Source: an uncultured Actinomycetes bacterium
GTDB taxonomy: Bacteria > Actinomycetota > Actinomycetes > Mycobacteriales > Mycobacteriaceae
Direction of reading: 5' to 3'
DNA length: 5,859 nt
Assembly: GCA_903911165.1 (NCBI GenBank)
Contig: CAIWCQ010000230.1
Coordinates: forward strand, 1-5,859
A model generated the notes under the pieces. The model was not told where the DNA came from and ran no database searches. It saw only the letters and a list, made by a program, of their open reading frames with translations. Shown here piece by piece: positions 5,482-5,859 of the stretch (positions within the stretch are counted from its first letter, which is position 1; each line of letters starts with the position of its first letter). A program made the position numbers and the translations under genes.

Positions 5482-5859
5482 GTGGTGCTCGTCCTGGCGT
5501 TCGGGGTGATGCTGCTGATCAGCGTCTCGCTGTCCGGCGTCGCCGCGCGCACCGTGTTGTCGACGGCGCTGCTGTTCCTGGTCGCCGGGGCGCTGATCGG
5601 GCCGGGCGGGCTGGGTCTGGTGCAGTTGAGTGCCGAGGACGAAATCGTCGCGGTGCTCGCCGATATCGCGTTGTTCACAGTGCTGTTTACCGACGGCCAG
5701 CGCGCCAGCGTCCCCGCGTTACGGGAGGGATGGCGACTGTCCGGGCGCGCGCTGGGGATCGGCATGCCGCTGGCGATGATCGGAATCGCCGTTCCCGCAC
5801 ACTATCTCGTCGGCCTCGACTGGCCGACGGCGTTCCTGCTCGGTGCAATCCTGTCCCCG
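5482..5859 (+). CDS. CPA1-type Na+/H+ antiporter, N-terminal part
   Basis: 126 codons are visible and the frame is open to the window edge, so the gene is cut by the window, not broken. The GTG start (5482; a second GTG follows at 5485) leads directly into a membrane segment (VLVLAFGVMLLISVSL). Then come segments near 24-40 ending in GALIGPGGLGL, and near 55-69 with ADIALFTVLFTDGQRAS. The last stretch is MPLAMIGIAVPAHYLVGLDWPTAFLLGAILSP. The FTDG and LLGAILSP motifs are typical of the cation:proton antiporter 1 family (NhaP-like), where the next residues are usually Thr-Asp-Pro; those lie beyond the edge. Expected role: exchange of Na+ or K+ for H+ across the cytoplasmic membrane. The gene is divergent from the Ca2+/H+ antiporter, which suggests joint control under ion or pH stress (inference). 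Confidence 0.85.
   Translation, partial: MVLVLAFGVMLLISVSLSGVAARTVLSTALLFLVAGALIGPGGLGLVQLSAEDEIVAVLADIALFTVLFTDGQRASVPALREGWRLSGRALGIGMPLAMIGIAVPAHYLVGLDWPTAFLLGAILSP

Overview
The window looks like chromosomal DNA from a high-GC actinobacterium, most likely a Mycobacterium or Mycolicibacterium. This is inference from three things: strong G/C preference at third codon positions, GTG starts, and two exported proteins whose signal peptide (GAxAxALGxGAAxA, then a cut before Asp) and Ala/Pro/Ser/Thr-rich linkers are of a style I know from mycobacterial surface proteins. I see no tRNA, rRNA, CRISPR array, insertion sequence or phage gene.

Layout. Bases 1-59 may hold the first 19 codons of a minus-strand gene leaving the left edge (tentative). 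Bases 60-286 are a leader and promoter region. Next come two plus-strand genes separated by 2 bases: an exported DUF4185 protein (287-2311, related to the GH183 endo-D-arabinanases) and an exported beta-propeller protein of the 'esterase-like activity of phytase' family (2314-3555). Each has its own signal peptide and its own disordered linker containing a 15-bp/5-residue tandem repeat.

The second of these genes meets a minus-strand pair tail to tail, with a 14-bp coding overlap. The pair is transcribed right to left: a CAX-type Ca2+/H+ antiporter (5352-4210), then a secreted DUF1524/HNH-type nuclease (4219-3542) whose GTG start lies inside the antiporter's last codons. A 129-bp divergent intergenic region (5353-5481) separates the antiporter from a plus-strand CPA1-type Na+/H+ antiporter that runs off the right edge (from 5482, 126 codons visible).

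How the genes may work together (inference): the left pair looks like a co-translated extracytoplasmic unit acting on envelope or host polymers, possibly arabinan plus an ester or phosphoester. The right-hand genes are an ion and pH homeostasis cluster, with a secreted nuclease translationally coupled to a Ca2+ exporter. No single known defence, mobile or secretion system is evident. The points most worth checking are the enzyme pairing at 287-3555 and the antiporter-nuclease coupling at 4210-4219.
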